A stretch of 64,000 bases of DNA from an uncultured Oceanospirillaceae bacterium (lineage in GTDB: Bacteria; Pseudomonadota; Gammaproteobacteria; Pseudomonadales; Oceanobacteraceae): contig CALJVD010000117.1 in assembly GCA_937974825.1 (NCBI GenBank), positions 1-64,000 on the forward strand, given 5' to 3'. Positions 52,499 through 61,687 of this stretch are shown here, in pieces. The position numbers were made by a program, and so were the translations under genes. The notes under the pieces are model-generated. The model was not told the DNA's origin, did not search any database, and was given only the letters and a program-made list of their open reading frames with translations. Positions within the stretch are counted from its first letter, which is position 1; each line of letters begins with the position of its first letter.

Positions 52499-54637
52499 TT
52501 AAAAGTTAATCCCTGCTTGTAGCTGGTAAATATTGCTTGTTGAATTTATCTGCGACCAATGGCCTAGCGCATTGTCGGCAAAACGATGTTGCCAAAAAAC
52601 GCTTAGCCAAGGCTGGTACTGTTTAACTTGCCACTGCTTTCTAAGTTGCAGCTCGCTACGTTGGTATAACCTGTTACCGTTATTAAAACTATCTAGCCAT
52701 AAGTAAGACAACGTAGAACTCCAACCGTTTTCACCTTTATGGTGCCAGCTTGCTGTTGCACTGTCTTGTGGGCTGATACGTGTTTCCAAGCGAAAGGCAC
52801 CATCTTTTATGTTATCAAACTCCATGTGAGCTAAAGTTAACAACAGCCAGTCTGATGCTTTTGGTTGCCATTTAAACTGTCCTTCTACGCCATTAATATT
52901 CAACTCTGTGTTTGAGTCTACGTAGCGTTCATGGAGATTAAGTGGGTCTGAGATTAAATGGGTTAAGTGCTCTTTATAAACCTTGATGTCTAATTCTAGT
53001 TTAAGTTGAGGAATCATCGAATAATAGCCAATTTCATAGCTGGTAATCTCTTCGTCGCGTAAATTACGATGGTCAGCATGGACTGTTTTAAAGAATACTG
53101 CTTCAGTGACGTTTAGGTAGTTTGGCTGGCTGAGGTTGCGGCCTACCAACTTAATGTTGGGTTGTTGTTCGATCATGTCCGGTGAACGAATGGCTTCTGA
53201 GTATACAAATCTCAAGCTTTGTTGCTTAGACAGTAACCAGTTGAGTGCTATGCGAGGAGAAAATGCTTCTTTATTAATCTCTTCGTGCTCGTAAGTGCCA
53301 GCGGTATTTAATAGTAGCCAATCGGTGATGCGCCATTCGGCGTTTGCAAATATGCGCAAAGCGTTGTTAGAACGGCTGCCTTGAAACATTGCTTGAGACG
53401 AAGCTTGGTCATGACGATAACTGATACTGGAAACGGTGCGAAAACGATCGTGCCAAATAACGGTGTCTTGCCACTCTATATCAAAGCGCTGTTCGCTGTA
53501 GTTATAGTCGTGCCAGCCTTCAACAGTTTCATTGATATCTTCGCTCAATAGTGAGTCTACAAGATCTTGCTCGTAGGACTGCATACCCATATAAATTGAT
53601 TGTACTTTACCGTCATCTTCGTCATCTACGGCTTTAAGAAGATTCATTGTGGCATCTGGGTTAAGCAAGTATAATCTGTTTAAATTGGGGTCAAAGAACA
53701 CCGTAGGCATGCTACTGTGCTGTTCATGGTTACGATTCGTTTTTTGCCAATACATTTTAAACTGAGACTGATGCGTGGCAGAAAAATTAAAGGTGACGGT
53801 GTTCTGTAAAAAACCAAAGTCAGTATCACGGAATTCATAGCCGACAAGATCACTGGAATCCATGTTTGCGTAACTGTTACCAAGGCCAGCATAGAAATTA
53901 AGCTGGGTGTCGTTGTTTAGAGTGTGTTGATAAGCCAACTTAACAAACTTATTACTTTTATCGTCATCCCATTTGTCTTCGCCACGTTTAGCATCTTTAC
54001 CGTCAAAGCCACTGTCTGAGTTATAGCTGGTAGTTAGGCGATAACTGCCGTTAGAGGTTAAGTTAGAATGGCTTAGGTAAGCATCTTGAACACCGCGGTT
54101 ACCTGCACGGTATCGAACTTGAGTGCCTAAGCTTTCTTCTGGTGATTTAGTAATAATATTAATAGTGGCTAAAAATGCGTTGGCTCCATAGGTAGCGGAG
54201 CTAGGACCACGTATAATTTCAATGCGGCTCACGTCTTCAACTGCTAATGGAGTATCGTCCCAAAGCACACGAGCCACACCAGCGTTATACACAGAGCGAC
54301 CATCAATTAATACCTGTAGGCGACGCGTAAAGTTCTGTGCCGAGGCATGGTAAATAACAGTGTCAGAAGACTCTGATTGGCTGTGGCCAACAAACATACC
54401 CGGCACAAATCGTAGTGCTTCAGGAATATTACGTGCACCCCAGGCTTCTATTTGCTCTGCGGTAATCACTGTTACACTGGCTGGTGTTTCTGCTTTAGGT
54501 TGTTTAAGTCGAGTGGCTGTTAATACTTCGGGAATGTAATCAATGTTGCCGAAGTCTTCATAAATATATGAATCGTAACCGTCCTGTGCATTTACCGTAA
54601 GCGAAGCTATCCCTAATAAAATTATTAATTTATTCAT
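52499..54637 (-). CDS. TonB-dependent receptor of unknown specificity
   Basis: A 712-residue outer-membrane receptor. Signal peptide 1-17 (VNA-Q). A possible TonB box PEVLTATRL lies near residues 36-44. The plug domain is about 45-165 (PASVTVITAEQIEAWGARNIPEALRFVPG, LVIDGRSVYN-like, DVSRIEIIRGPSSATYGANAFLATINIIT). The barrel follows and ends in IYQLQAGINF with the terminal Phe. It differs clearly from the B12 receptor at 12834. There is no riboswitch upstream. The partner gene encodes a periplasmic binding-like protein. The substrate is not evident. Confidence 0.87.
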   Translation of the reverse strand: MNKLIILLGIASLTVNAQDGYDSYIYEDFGNIDYIPEVLTATRLKQPKAETPASVTVITAEQIEAWGARNIPEALRFVPGMFVGHSQSESSDTVIYHASAQNFTRRLQVLIDGRSVYNAGVARVLWDDTPLAVEDVSRIEIIRGPSSATYGANAFLATINIITKSPEESLGTQVRYRAGNRGVQDAYLSHSNLTSNGSYRLTTSYNSDSGFDGKDAKRGEDKWDDDKSNKFVKLAYQHTLNNDTQLNFYAGLGNSYANMDSSDLVGYEFRDTDFGFLQNTVTFNFSATHQSQFKMYWQKTNRNHEQHSSMPTVFFDPNLNRLYLLNPDATMNLLKAVDDEDDGKVQSIYMGMQSYEQDLVDSLLSEDINETVEGWHDYNYSEQRFDIEWQDTVIWHDRFRTVSSISYRHDQASSQAMFQGSRSNNALRIFANAEWRITDWLLLNTAGTYEHEEINKEAFSPRIALNWLLSKQQSLRFVYSEAIRSPDMIEQQPNIKLVGRNLSQPNYLNVTEAVFFKTVHADHRNLRDEEITSYEIGYYSMIPQLKLELDIKVYKEHLTHLISDPLNLHERYVDSNTELNINGVEGQFKWQPKASDWLLLTLAHMEFDNIKDGAFRLETRISPQDSATASWHHKGENGWSSTLSYLWLDSFNNGNRLYQRSELQLRKQWQVKQYQPWLSVFWQHRFADNALGHWSQINSTSNIYQLQAGINF

Positions 54638-54717
54638 TATGCATCGTTTATGTTGAGGTAAGGCAAGTCTAGGGCTTAGTCAAAAGCATCACAAGTAAGA
54701 TTTATACTAAAGGCAGA

Positions 54718-54746
54718 CTGACAGAGTGAAATGCGCTAGGTATAAT
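54718..54746 (+). promoter_or_regulatory. Predicted promoter of ppa
   Basis: CTGACA (54718-54723) and a perfect TATAAT (54741-54746) are separated by 17 bases and lie 38 bases upstream of the ppa start codon. Confidence 0.75.
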
Positions 54747-54784
54747 CTTTGCGTTTATAAAACCTTATTAATGGGAGCACCTAA

Positions 54785-55321
54785 ATGAGCTATAAAGCTA
54801 TTCCTGCCGGCAAAGACTTGCCAAACGATTTTTACGTGGCAATTGAAATTCCTGCAAACCACTCACCCATCAAATATGAAATTGATGAAGACATGGACTG
54901 TTTAATGGTTGACCGCTTTATGGCCACCCCCATGTTCTATCCTGCAAACTACGGTTACATCCCTAACACACTAGCCGATGACGGTGATGCGTTAGACGTA
55001 CTAGTTATTACTCCATACCCAGTTCAGCCAGGCTCTGTAATTCGCTCACGTGCGGTTGGCGTGTTAATGATGGAAGACGAAGCGGGCGGTGATGCTAAGT
55101 TACTAGCGGTACCACACGACAAGCTAACTCAAATGTACACCGATATCCAAGACATCGATGATGTGCCTGAATTACTACGCGCTCAAATAGCTCACTTCTT
55201 TGAAAACTACAAAGATCTTGAAAAAGGTAAGTGGGTAAAAGTTCAAGGTTGGGAAAATGCAGACAAAGCACGTTCTTTAATTCTTGAATCTGCAGAAGCC
55301 GCTAAAAAAGCAGCTAAGTAA
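54785..55321 (+). CDS. ppa: Inorganic pyrophosphatase (family I)
   Basis: Hydrolyses pyrophosphate from biosynthetic reactions. The 178 residues show the family I pattern: KYEIDEDMDCLMVDRFM, YPANYGYIPNTLADDGDALDVLVITPYPV with the metal-binding aspartates (about 66-72), and an intact C-terminus. GGGAG precedes the ATG. It has its own strong promoter and terminator. Confidence 0.97.
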   Translation: MSYKAIPAGKDLPNDFYVAIEIPANHSPIKYEIDEDMDCLMVDRFMATPMFYPANYGYIPNTLADDGDALDVLVITPYPVQPGSVIRSRAVGVLMMEDEAGGDAKLLAVPHDKLTQMYTDIQDIDDVPELLRAQIAHFFENYKDLEKGKWVKVQGWENADKARSLILESAEAAKKAAK

Positions 55322-55366
55322 GCTCTGCAAAAGTGAAGTGCTTCAATGTTCTTGAGGCACATTCTA

Positions 55367-55395
55367 AACACCGGCATAGTCCGGTGTTCTTTTTC
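55367..55395 (+). terminator. Terminator after ppa
   Basis: AACACCGG and CCGGTGTT pair across a 6-base loop, followed by CTTTTTC. It lies about 20 bases before rsmC. Confidence 0.8.
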
Positions 55396-55415
55396 TTAAG
55401 AAACCTTATACCTTT

Positions 55416-56402
55416 ATGTCGAATAATTACGAGCTTTTACTCCGTCACCCTGAACTGATTACCGAAAACACAATAATCTTAGGTGCAAACGCCGACTTGC
55501 CTGCTGGCTGGTTGTCTTTATTAAAAGAAGCAGGTGCACAAGTGCTAACCTGGGATTTTCTAACCCAACAGGCTCATAAGGCATTGGACAATGTAAAGTT
55601 TGCGATGCCGCAAGTGGTAGACTTAGAAAGTGCGGAACGTATTATTCTTCTATGGCCTAAAGCGAAACAACATGCTTTGGCACTAATTCAGTTAATTGCC
55701 AATGTCCATACAGAATGTTGGGTCGTGGGGGCTAATAATGCCGGTGGTAAAAGCATAGGTAAAAATGTTGCAAAACTAGCCAACGCTGAAAAAGTTGATG
55801 CCGCCCGTCACAGTAATTTATGGAAGCTTAACTTAGAGCCAGCCACTCAGTTTAACTGGTTGCAACTGGCGAGTTCATTTAATCATCAAGGAAAATCTTA
55901 TATCACCTTACCGGGTGTGTTTAGCCAAGGTAAGTTAGATGTCGGTACCTCTGTGTTGCTAGAGCATTTGCCAGCCCCAAGCACAGGTAAGCTGCTTGAT
56001 TTAGGTTGTGGCAGTGGAGTCATAGGTTTAAGCATGAAAGCGCAGCAGCCTGCATTAGAGGTTACCTTAGCCGATGTCGACGCCTTTGCATTGCAAAGTG
56101 CCCGTTTAAATAGCATGCGTTTAAATTTACCTGTGGAAGTAATCGCTAGTGATGGCTTAAGCCAAGTGGAAGGTAAGTTCGATTATATTTTTACCAATCC
56201 ACCGTTCCATCAGGGCAAAGAAACGGATTACCGCTTTGCCCAACAGTTATTTCGACAGGCCAAACAACACTTAGTAGAAGAAGGCCAGTTGTGGTTGGTA
56301 GCCAATAGCCATTTGGCTTATGAAGAATGGGCTAAAGAGCACTTTTCTCAAGTCGAAGTCATGACGCAAGAGAAAGGCTTTAAATTGATTTGTGTTTACT
56401 AA
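55416..56402 (+). CDS. rsmC: 16S rRNA guanine(1207)-N2-methyltransferase
   Basis: RsmC methylates G1207 of 16S rRNA in the 30S subunit. The 328 residues comprise an N-terminal degenerate methyltransferase-like domain (1-170, with YELLLRHPELI) and a C-terminal catalytic domain with LLDLGCGSGVIGLSMKAQ and the NPPFHQG base-methylation motif (about residue 260). No clear ribosome site is seen; the start is the first ATG after the ppa terminator. Confidence 0.9.
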   Translation: MSNNYELLLRHPELITENTIILGANADLPAGWLSLLKEAGAQVLTWDFLTQQAHKALDNVKFAMPQVVDLESAERIILLWPKAKQHALALIQLIANVHTECWVVGANNAGGKSIGKNVAKLANAEKVDAARHSNLWKLNLEPATQFNWLQLASSFNHQGKSYITLPGVFSQGKLDVGTSVLLEHLPAPSTGKLLDLGCGSGVIGLSMKAQQPALEVTLADVDAFALQSARLNSMRLNLPVEVIASDGLSQVEGKFDYIFTNPPFHQGKETDYRFAQQLFRQAKQHLVEEGQLWLVANSHLAYEEWAKEHFSQVEVMTQEKGFKLICVY

Positions 56403-56403
56403 T

Positions 56404-56435
56404 AAAAAACGGCGCATTATGAAGCGCCGTTTTTG
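56404..56435. terminator. Bidirectional terminator between rsmC and yhfA
   Basis: AAAAACGGCGC (56405-56415) pairs perfectly with GCGCCGTTTTT (56424-56434) across an 8-base loop. The A run on one side and T run on the other let it work on both strands, for the convergent genes rsmC and yhfA. Confidence 0.88.
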
Positions 56436-56456
56436 TTGCAGTCTAACGAGTGTTAA

Positions 56457-56879
56457 TCACTCAACTTCAATAATAGAAAAGTCGTGAGTAATTTCTACTC
56501 CGCCTCTTTCTAACATCAAAGAAGCCGAGCAATACTTCTCAGCCGATAACTTAACGGCACGTGCTACCGCCGATTCCTTTAGGTTTTTACCCGTGACTTT
56601 AAAGTGCACGTGAATTTTGGTGAACACACTAGGAATAGTGTCGGCACGTTCAGCGGTAATTTCTGCTGCACAGTCACGAATATCTAAGCGTTGTTTGGTT
56701 AAAATGCCAATGACGTCGAAGCTCGTACAACCACCTAAGCCTAACAACAGCATCTCCATGGGGCGAAAGCCCATATTACGGCCACCATGATCGGGAGAGC
56801 CATCCATTACAACGCTGTGACCACTGCCAGATTCACCAACAAACATTACGTTGTCGACCCATTTTACTGTTGCTTTCAT
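56457..56879 (-). CDS. yhfA: OsmC-family protein, YhfA type
   Basis: A 140-residue OsmC/Ohr-fold protein. The conserved cysteines of this fold lie in LGGCTSFDVIGIL and SAEKYCSASLMLE. The start at 56879 has GGGAG at ideal spacing and gives MKATVKWVDNVMFVGES, matching YhfA (134 residues); the longer in-frame reading from 56975 overlaps ubiX and is rejected. The fold usually reduces organic hydroperoxides or thiol substrates; the YhfA substrate is not known to me. Confidence 0.88.
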   Translation of the reverse strand: MKATVKWVDNVMFVGESGSGHSVVMDGSPDHGGRNMGFRPMEMLLLGLGGCTSFDVIGILTKQRLDIRDCAAEITAERADTIPSVFTKIHVHFKVTGKNLKESAVARAVKLSAEKYCSASLMLERGGVEITHDFSIIEVE

Positions 56880-56959
56880 GTTGTCTCCCAAATAAACGAC
56901 TGTAGGTGCCATAGAAATTGCGCGCAGGGTATCACAGCCATTCGTTAGATTAAATGAGT

Positions 56960-57565
56960 TTAATGGATGCCCCAAGGCGGCATTAATTCTTGTTGAATGC
57001 CTAATTGTTTAAGCGTACGAGCCACTACAAAGTCGATTAAGTCGGAAATGCTTTGTGGTTGATGGTAAAACCCAGGACTGGCCGGTAATACTACGGCACC
57101 CATGCGCGTTAGCGATAACATGTTTTGCAAATGAATTTCAGAATAGGGTGACTCTCGTACAACTAAAATGAGAGGGTGGCGTTCTTTTAGAGCCACATCA
57201 GCAGCACGCTCAATTAACGAGTTACTGGCGCCGGTGGCAATGGCCGACAGGGTGCCAGTGCTGCATGGGCAAACGACTACAGGACCAGGCTGACCAGAAC
57301 CAGATGCCCAAGGCGCAAACCAGTCTTCACGCCCAAAAGCACGCAGCTGTTGTTCGCTGACATTAAAGTGGTTTTGCAAAAAAGTGGCTTGAGCGCTGGG
57401 GTTACTGGGAATCTTAAGATTGGCTTCGGTGGCCATAACCAGTAATGCCGCTTTAGAGATAATTACATCCACGTCTTTGCCAGCCGCTAAGAGCACCTCA
57501 ATTAAGCGCAGTGCATATAAGCTGCCCGATGCGCCAGTTATGGCGACACAAATACGTTCGCTCAT
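56960..57565 (-). CDS. ubiX: Flavin prenyltransferase
   Basis: UbiX prenylates FMN to make the cofactor of the ubiquinone decarboxylase UbiD. The 201-residue flavoprotein has ITGASGSLYALRLIE at the N-terminus, CPCSTGTLSAIATGASNSLIERAADVALKE, and the C-terminal PASPGFYHQPQSISDLIDFVVAR. Its ATG overlaps the mpl stop codon by four bases (ATGA). The mpl-ubiX pair is common in gammaproteobacteria. Confidence 0.96.
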   Translation of the reverse strand: MSERICVAITGASGSLYALRLIEVLLAAGKDVDVIISKAALLVMATEANLKIPSNPSAQATFLQNHFNVSEQQLRAFGREDWFAPWASGSGQPGPVVVCPCSTGTLSAIATGASNSLIERAADVALKERHPLILVVRESPYSEIHLQNMLSLTRMGAVVLPASPGFYHQPQSISDLIDFVVARTLKQLGIQQELMPPWGIH

Positions 57566-58938
57566 GCGGTCACCTGTTGTGCTTGTTGTAAAGCGGCTAA
57601 TAAGTTTCTAGGCATATTAGCAAAGCTGCCATTAGACATAACAACAATGCAGTCTCCCGGTTTGGCTTCACGAACAACAGCATCAATAAGCTGCTGGTGG
57701 TCGTTAAAGCAATGGTCTGCCGGAATATTGTCTGACAGTTGCCAATTAAGGTTGTCGGGCTGGAACCAAAAGGCTTTGTCGGCAGCTGCCACAGAGTTTG
57801 CGAGACTGTCTTTATGTATTCCCATTTTCATCGTATTTGAACGGGGTTCAACCACAGCAAGAATGCGGCTATTGGGGAACTTAGCTTTCGCTCCTTCTAG
57901 CGTTGTAATAATGGCGGTAGGGTGGTGGGCAAAGTCGTCGTACACTTGAATGTTGGTTGTCTCACCAACCAACTCCATGCGGCGTTTAACTGAGGCAAAC
58001 TGACCTAACGCTTCTGCAGCCACTTCTGGTGTTACGCCAACGTGACGTGCGGCAATCATGGCTGCAATAGCATTCTTTACATTATGCAGGCCGCTAAGCT
58101 GCCAGTTCACTGTGGCGGTGCCTGTTTCTTCCGAGTGTAGACTGAAACTTGAAGCGTCGTTACTTTCTAAACGCCAAGTCCAGTCGGCATTATCTTGGCC
58201 AAAGCGTTGAACCGATGACCAACAACCTTGAGTCAGGGTTCTTTCAATGGCTTCTTCATCGTTAGGGAAAATAATTTGACCGTTTGACGGGATGGTACGA
58301 ATTAGGTGGTTAAATTGACGTTCGATAGCGGCAAGATCTGGAAAGATATCGGCATGATCAAATTCTAAGTTATTTAAAATGGCCGTGCGTGGACGGTAAT
58401 GGACAAACTTAGAGCGCTTATCAAAGAAGGCAGTATCGTATTCATCGGCCTCAATCACGAAAAAAGGCGAGCCACCCAAACGAGCGGATACTTCAAAGTT
58501 TTCAGGTACACCACCAATTAAAAATCCAGGCTGCATACCTGCGTATTCTAAAATCCACGCTAACATACTGGACGTTGTGGTTTTACCGTGCGTTCCGGCC
58601 ACTGCTAATACCCAACGCTTTTGTAATACTTCTTCACCTAGCCACTGTGGGCCCGAGGTGTAGGGCAGCCCTTGCTCAAGAACATACTCCACCGATGGGT
58701 TTCCACGAGATAAAGCATTCCCGATAATTACCAAATCGACGTCTTGGGGAATGTTTTTAGGATCAAACCCTTCGCTGAGATGAATGCCGGCCTTGATGAG
58801 TTGGTCACTCATGGGGGGATACACACCGGTATCAGAGCCAGACACTTGGTGCCCTAGAGCTTTAGCTAATTGTGCTAAAGAGCCCATAAAGGTGCCACAA
58901 ATTCCTAAAATATGAATGCGCTTTGCCACGAATGCCAT
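57562..58938 (-). CDS. mpl: Murein peptide ligase
   Basis: Mpl attaches recycled L-Ala-gamma-D-Glu-meso-DAP tripeptide to UDP-MurNAc. The 458-residue Mur-ligase-fold protein has RIHILGICGTFMGSLAQLA at the N-terminus, the P-loop GTHGKTTTSSMLAW (about 115), EADEYDTAFFDKRSKF, and DDFAHHPTAI. I start at 58938, where AGGT lies six bases upstream and the length matches E. coli (457); a longer in-frame reading to 58995 is less likely. Functionally linked to AmpG at 17912. Confidence 0.95.
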   Translation of the reverse strand: MAFVAKRIHILGICGTFMGSLAQLAKALGHQVSGSDTGVYPPMSDQLIKAGIHLSEGFDPKNIPQDVDLVIIGNALSRGNPSVEYVLEQGLPYTSGPQWLGEEVLQKRWVLAVAGTHGKTTTSSMLAWILEYAGMQPGFLIGGVPENFEVSARLGGSPFFVIEADEYDTAFFDKRSKFVHYRPRTAILNNLEFDHADIFPDLAAIERQFNHLIRTIPSNGQIIFPNDEEAIERTLTQGCWSSVQRFGQDNADWTWRLESNDASSFSLHSEETGTATVNWQLSGLHNVKNAIAAMIAARHVGVTPEVAAEALGQFASVKRRMELVGETTNIQVYDDFAHHPTAIITTLEGAKAKFPNSRILAVVEPRSNTMKMGIHKDSLANSVAAADKAFWFQPDNLNWQLSDNIPADHCFNDHQQLIDAVVREAKPGDCIVVMSNGSFANMPRNLLAALQQAQQVTA

Positions 58939-59162
58939 AAATACCTGCCTTTTAAAGATGGGTGAAAGCTTGCCACTTTGGCGCCTAGCTGGCAAGGCAA
59001 GCCCTCAATCATGGCGGTTAGATAGATAAATAAAATTAAAATTGCAGAGCAGCAAAAAATAAAAACATATTTATCGTTAAGCAATAATGACAAACAGGTG
59101 CCAGATAAAGTGATTTCAGGTAAGATGCGACCAATTTCACATACAGTCCTTAGGGTTAAATT

Positions 59163-60134
59163 ATGCAACGTCTTAGCACTTTCTTAGAAGCTCACAGCAG
59201 CAATGTGGCATTAAACAATGTTATTGAAGGTTTAATGGTCGCTTGTAAGGATATTGCGTACAAAGTGCAGTTGGGTTCTTTGGCGGGTGTTCTGGGAAGT
59301 TCTACTCAAGATAATGTACAAGGAGAGCGCCAACAGAAGCTAGATGTTATTGCTAACGATATTATCAAATTTAACCTTAAAGGCATGAGCGCGGTTAAAG
59401 GGATGGCCAGTGAAGAAGAAGCCAACCCTGTGCCATGCAACAATCAAGGTGAGTTTTTAGTATTGTTTGATCCGCTTGATGGCTCGTCAAACATTGATGT
59501 AAACGTCACCGTTGGTACTATTTTTTCCATTCTTCAAGCAGAACCCGACGACGACCCAACCCATGAGGATACCTATTTACAAGCCGGTCGCGAACAAATT
59601 GCCGCAGGTTATGTTTTATACGGTCCATCAACTTTATTGGCTCTAAGTACAGGTCGCGGTACTCATATTTTTACACTGGATCCACGTGTAGGGGAATTCT
59701 TCTTACAACGTGAGAACGTAAAAGTGCCTCCTATTACTAAAGAGTTTGCGATCAATATGTCGAACCAGCGCTTCTGGTTGCCACCGATGCAAGAATATGT
59801 GGCCGATCTATTACGTGGTGAAGAAGGTCCATTAGGTAAGCGCTATAACATGCGTTGGATTGCTGCGATGGTGGCAGAGGTTCACCGAATTTTGACTCGT
59901 GGTGGTATCTTTATGTACCCATACGATAGCCGTGAAGCCAGCAAGCCCGGTAAGTTGCGCTTAATGTACGAAGGTAATCCTATGAGTATGTTAATTGAGC
60001 AAGCGGGCGGTAAAGCTTCTACCGCGTTCGAACCTATCATGGACGTAGAGCCAACCAGTATTCACCAGCGCGTGTCCGTCGTCATGGGCTCTAGCGATGA
60101 AGTTGATACCGTTATTCGTTACCACGCTAAGTAA
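59163..60134 (+). CDS. fbp: Fructose-1,6-bisphosphatase class I
   Basis: A gluconeogenic phosphatase. The 323 residues show the metal site DPLDGSSN (103-110), ASEEEANP, and the C-terminal substrate-binding YEGNPMSMLIEQAGGKAS. It is divergent from mpl. A small unknown gene starts 9 bases after it with its own ribosome site and is likely co-transcribed. Confidence 0.96.
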   Translation: MQRLSTFLEAHSSNVALNNVIEGLMVACKDIAYKVQLGSLAGVLGSSTQDNVQGERQQKLDVIANDIIKFNLKGMSAVKGMASEEEANPVPCNNQGEFLVLFDPLDGSSNIDVNVTVGTIFSILQAEPDDDPTHEDTYLQAGREQIAAGYVLYGPSTLLALSTGRGTHIFTLDPRVGEFFLQRENVKVPPITKEFAINMSNQRFWLPPMQEYVADLLRGEEGPLGKRYNMRWIAAMVAEVHRILTRGGIFMYPYDSREASKPGKLRLMYEGNPMSMLIEQAGGKASTAFEPIMDVEPTSIHQRVSVVMGSSDEVDTVIRYHAK

Positions 60135-60143
60135 GGATAAATT

Positions 60144-60476
60144 ATGAGCAGCACCAATAAACCAGACCATGTTAAGTGGATTAGTCTAGGCTTTTTAGCA
60201 GGTCTGGTTGCTGCCGTTATCACGTTGGAATATTACGGCTACATCAAACACTCTACACCCGAGCAAGCTGCTGTTGTTGAAGAGTTTAAGTTATTAAGCC
60301 TAAGTACAGAATCAGACGTAAAGGTTTCACCTAAAAACTCAGGCAAAATTGCTTTTTGCGCTGACGGCTATTTACTTGTGCGTCCAGACAATGACAAAAA
60401 AGATGTTGCAGGCGTATTAGTGGATGGTAAAAATCGTGCTATTCGCTGTGATGTAGAAGATATTATATCCCACTAA
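60144..60476 (+). CDS. Small single-pass membrane protein of unknown function
   Basis: A 110-residue protein, not recognised. A short cytoplasmic N-terminus with Lys residues precedes a hydrophobic segment (about 12-31, ISLGFLAGLVAAVITLEYYG), which is probably an uncleaved membrane anchor. A small soluble domain of about 75 residues follows, with two cysteines (FCADGYLLV and IRCDVEDI). AAGGATAA precedes the ATG, 9 bases after fbp. Confidence 0.65.
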   Translation: MSSTNKPDHVKWISLGFLAGLVAAVITLEYYGYIKHSTPEQAAVVEEFKLLSLSTESDVKVSPKNSGKIAFCADGYLLVRPDNDKKDVAGVLVDGKNRAIRCDVEDIISH

Positions 60477-60567
60477 GTAGGTATGGAATCTGTTTTCTAT
60501 AGGCGTATTGTTGAGAGTGGTCTATACCACCAACAAACACTTATAAAACAGAAGAAGGAATCTACTT

Positions 60568-60798
60568 ATGGCCGATGCATGGTTAACTAGCCTTATTACC
60601 AAGACACCACAAGAAGGCTTTGAACTTGCCATTACTCTGAGCCGTCGTGGTGTAAAATACACACAACCAGATGGCGATACCTTACATAAACTGCGTCCAG
60701 AATATGCTAATTCAGCCGATGGTCTGACCGCTGCTTCGCATGTTATTGCAGTAAATTTTCAAACCGTGGCTGCCGCAAATAATTACTGGCGCGACTAG
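60568..60798 (+). CDS. Small soluble protein of unknown function
   Basis: A 76-residue protein without membrane segment or cysteine. It begins MADAWLTSLITKTPQEGFELAITLSRRGVKY in several blocks and ends in NNYWRD. AGGAA lies eight bases upstream of the ATG, supporting it as a real gene. It lies between fbp and the MgtC-family gene on the same strand. No family recognised. Confidence 0.55.
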   Translation: MADAWLTSLITKTPQEGFELAITLSRRGVKYTQPDGDTLHKLRPEYANSADGLTAASHVIAVNFQTVAAANNYWRD

Positions 60799-60979
60799 TT
60801 CAGTCAATCAGTCAGGGGTATTCACTTAGTAGTGGTATTCCTGATTCACTTCTTGTTTGATTTCCTTGCTTCATCTTTACGTAAAAACGCCTTTGATTTG
60901 GAGTTCGTCTCTAAAACTTATAGGTCGGTCGTGGTATTATGGACTGTTTTTTAATTTGCATGGGGGTAACTAAAGGGTG

Positions 60980-61687
60980 ATGGAGTTTCTACACGAACAC
61001 GACTTTTTTAAAATTCTAATCCATTTATTAGCGGCTATTGTGGCTGGTGGTATTATTGGGTTAGAGCGTAGTTATCATGGCCGTCCGGCAGGCTTTCGCA
61101 CACATACCCTGGTTTGTTTGGCTTCTAGTTTATTAATGTTAGTGACCATGTATCAATGGCAGTGGTTACCACCAGGCACTTCTATGGATACCGTAAGAAC
61201 CGACCCTACTCGTATGGCTCAGGGCATTATGACAGGTATTGGTTTTTTGGGTGCCGGTGTTATTTTTAAAGAAGGTTTGTCTGTCCGTGGTTTAACAACG
61301 TCGGCCTCTATTTGGATGACGGCCGCTATTGGTATTTTGATTGGTATTGGTTTCTATGTTCCTGCGGTGTTATCAACCATTCTAACGCTTGGTACACTCT
61401 CTGTGTTCCGCTGGTTTGAACGTCGTTTGCCTTCTCATTATTACGCTCATCAAACCATTAGTTTTGATCGTGATAATGTTATGACAGAAGACGAAGTCAT
61501 TAAGTTTATGGCCAATAATGGCTTTGATGTAGTGAACTTTAGTTACCGAACGGTCGAGGAGTCGACGGCGTTTGAGTATAAAATGGTGGTCTGCACAACT
61601 AACCAGAAAAACTTATCTAAGTTAGCCGCTGCATTGCGTCAATTGCCTATGGTTAGAAACTTCAGTATTTCACCAACAGGTGACTAA
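60980..61687 (+). CDS. MgtC/SapB-family membrane protein
   Basis: A 235-residue inner-membrane protein. The N-terminal MgtC domain has four to five helices and the signature GGIIGLERSYHGRPAGFRTHTLVCLASSLLM (in parts), DPTRMAQGIMTGIGFLGAGVIF and VRGLTTSASIWMTAAIG. The C-terminal 90 residues form an ACT-like cytoplasmic domain. MgtC proteins inhibit the F-ATPase or support growth in low magnesium in pathogens; many other members are uncharacterised. ATG at 60980 is chosen; a GTG directly before it is in frame. The stop codon overlaps that of the convergent gene by four bases. Confidence 0.87.
   Translation: MEFLHEHDFFKILIHLLAAIVAGGIIGLERSYHGRPAGFRTHTLVCLASSLLMLVTMYQWQWLPPGTSMDTVRTDPTRMAQGIMTGIGFLGAGVIFKEGLSVRGLTTSASIWMTAAIGILIGIGFYVPAVLSTILTLGTLSVFRWFERRLPSHYYAHQTISFDRDNVMTEDEVIKFMANNGFDVVNFSYRTVEESTAFEYKMVVCTTNQKNLSKLAAALRQLPMVRNFSISPTGD

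Noticed and set aside
56880..56975. Longer N-terminus for the YhfA-type protein
   Set aside because: It would overlap ubiX and lacks a ribosome site, while 56879 has GGGAG at ideal spacing and the family length.
58905..59168. 87-codon minus-strand frame in the mpl-fbp gap
   Set aside because: It overlaps the mpl start out of frame, has an erratic composition, and no ribosome site.
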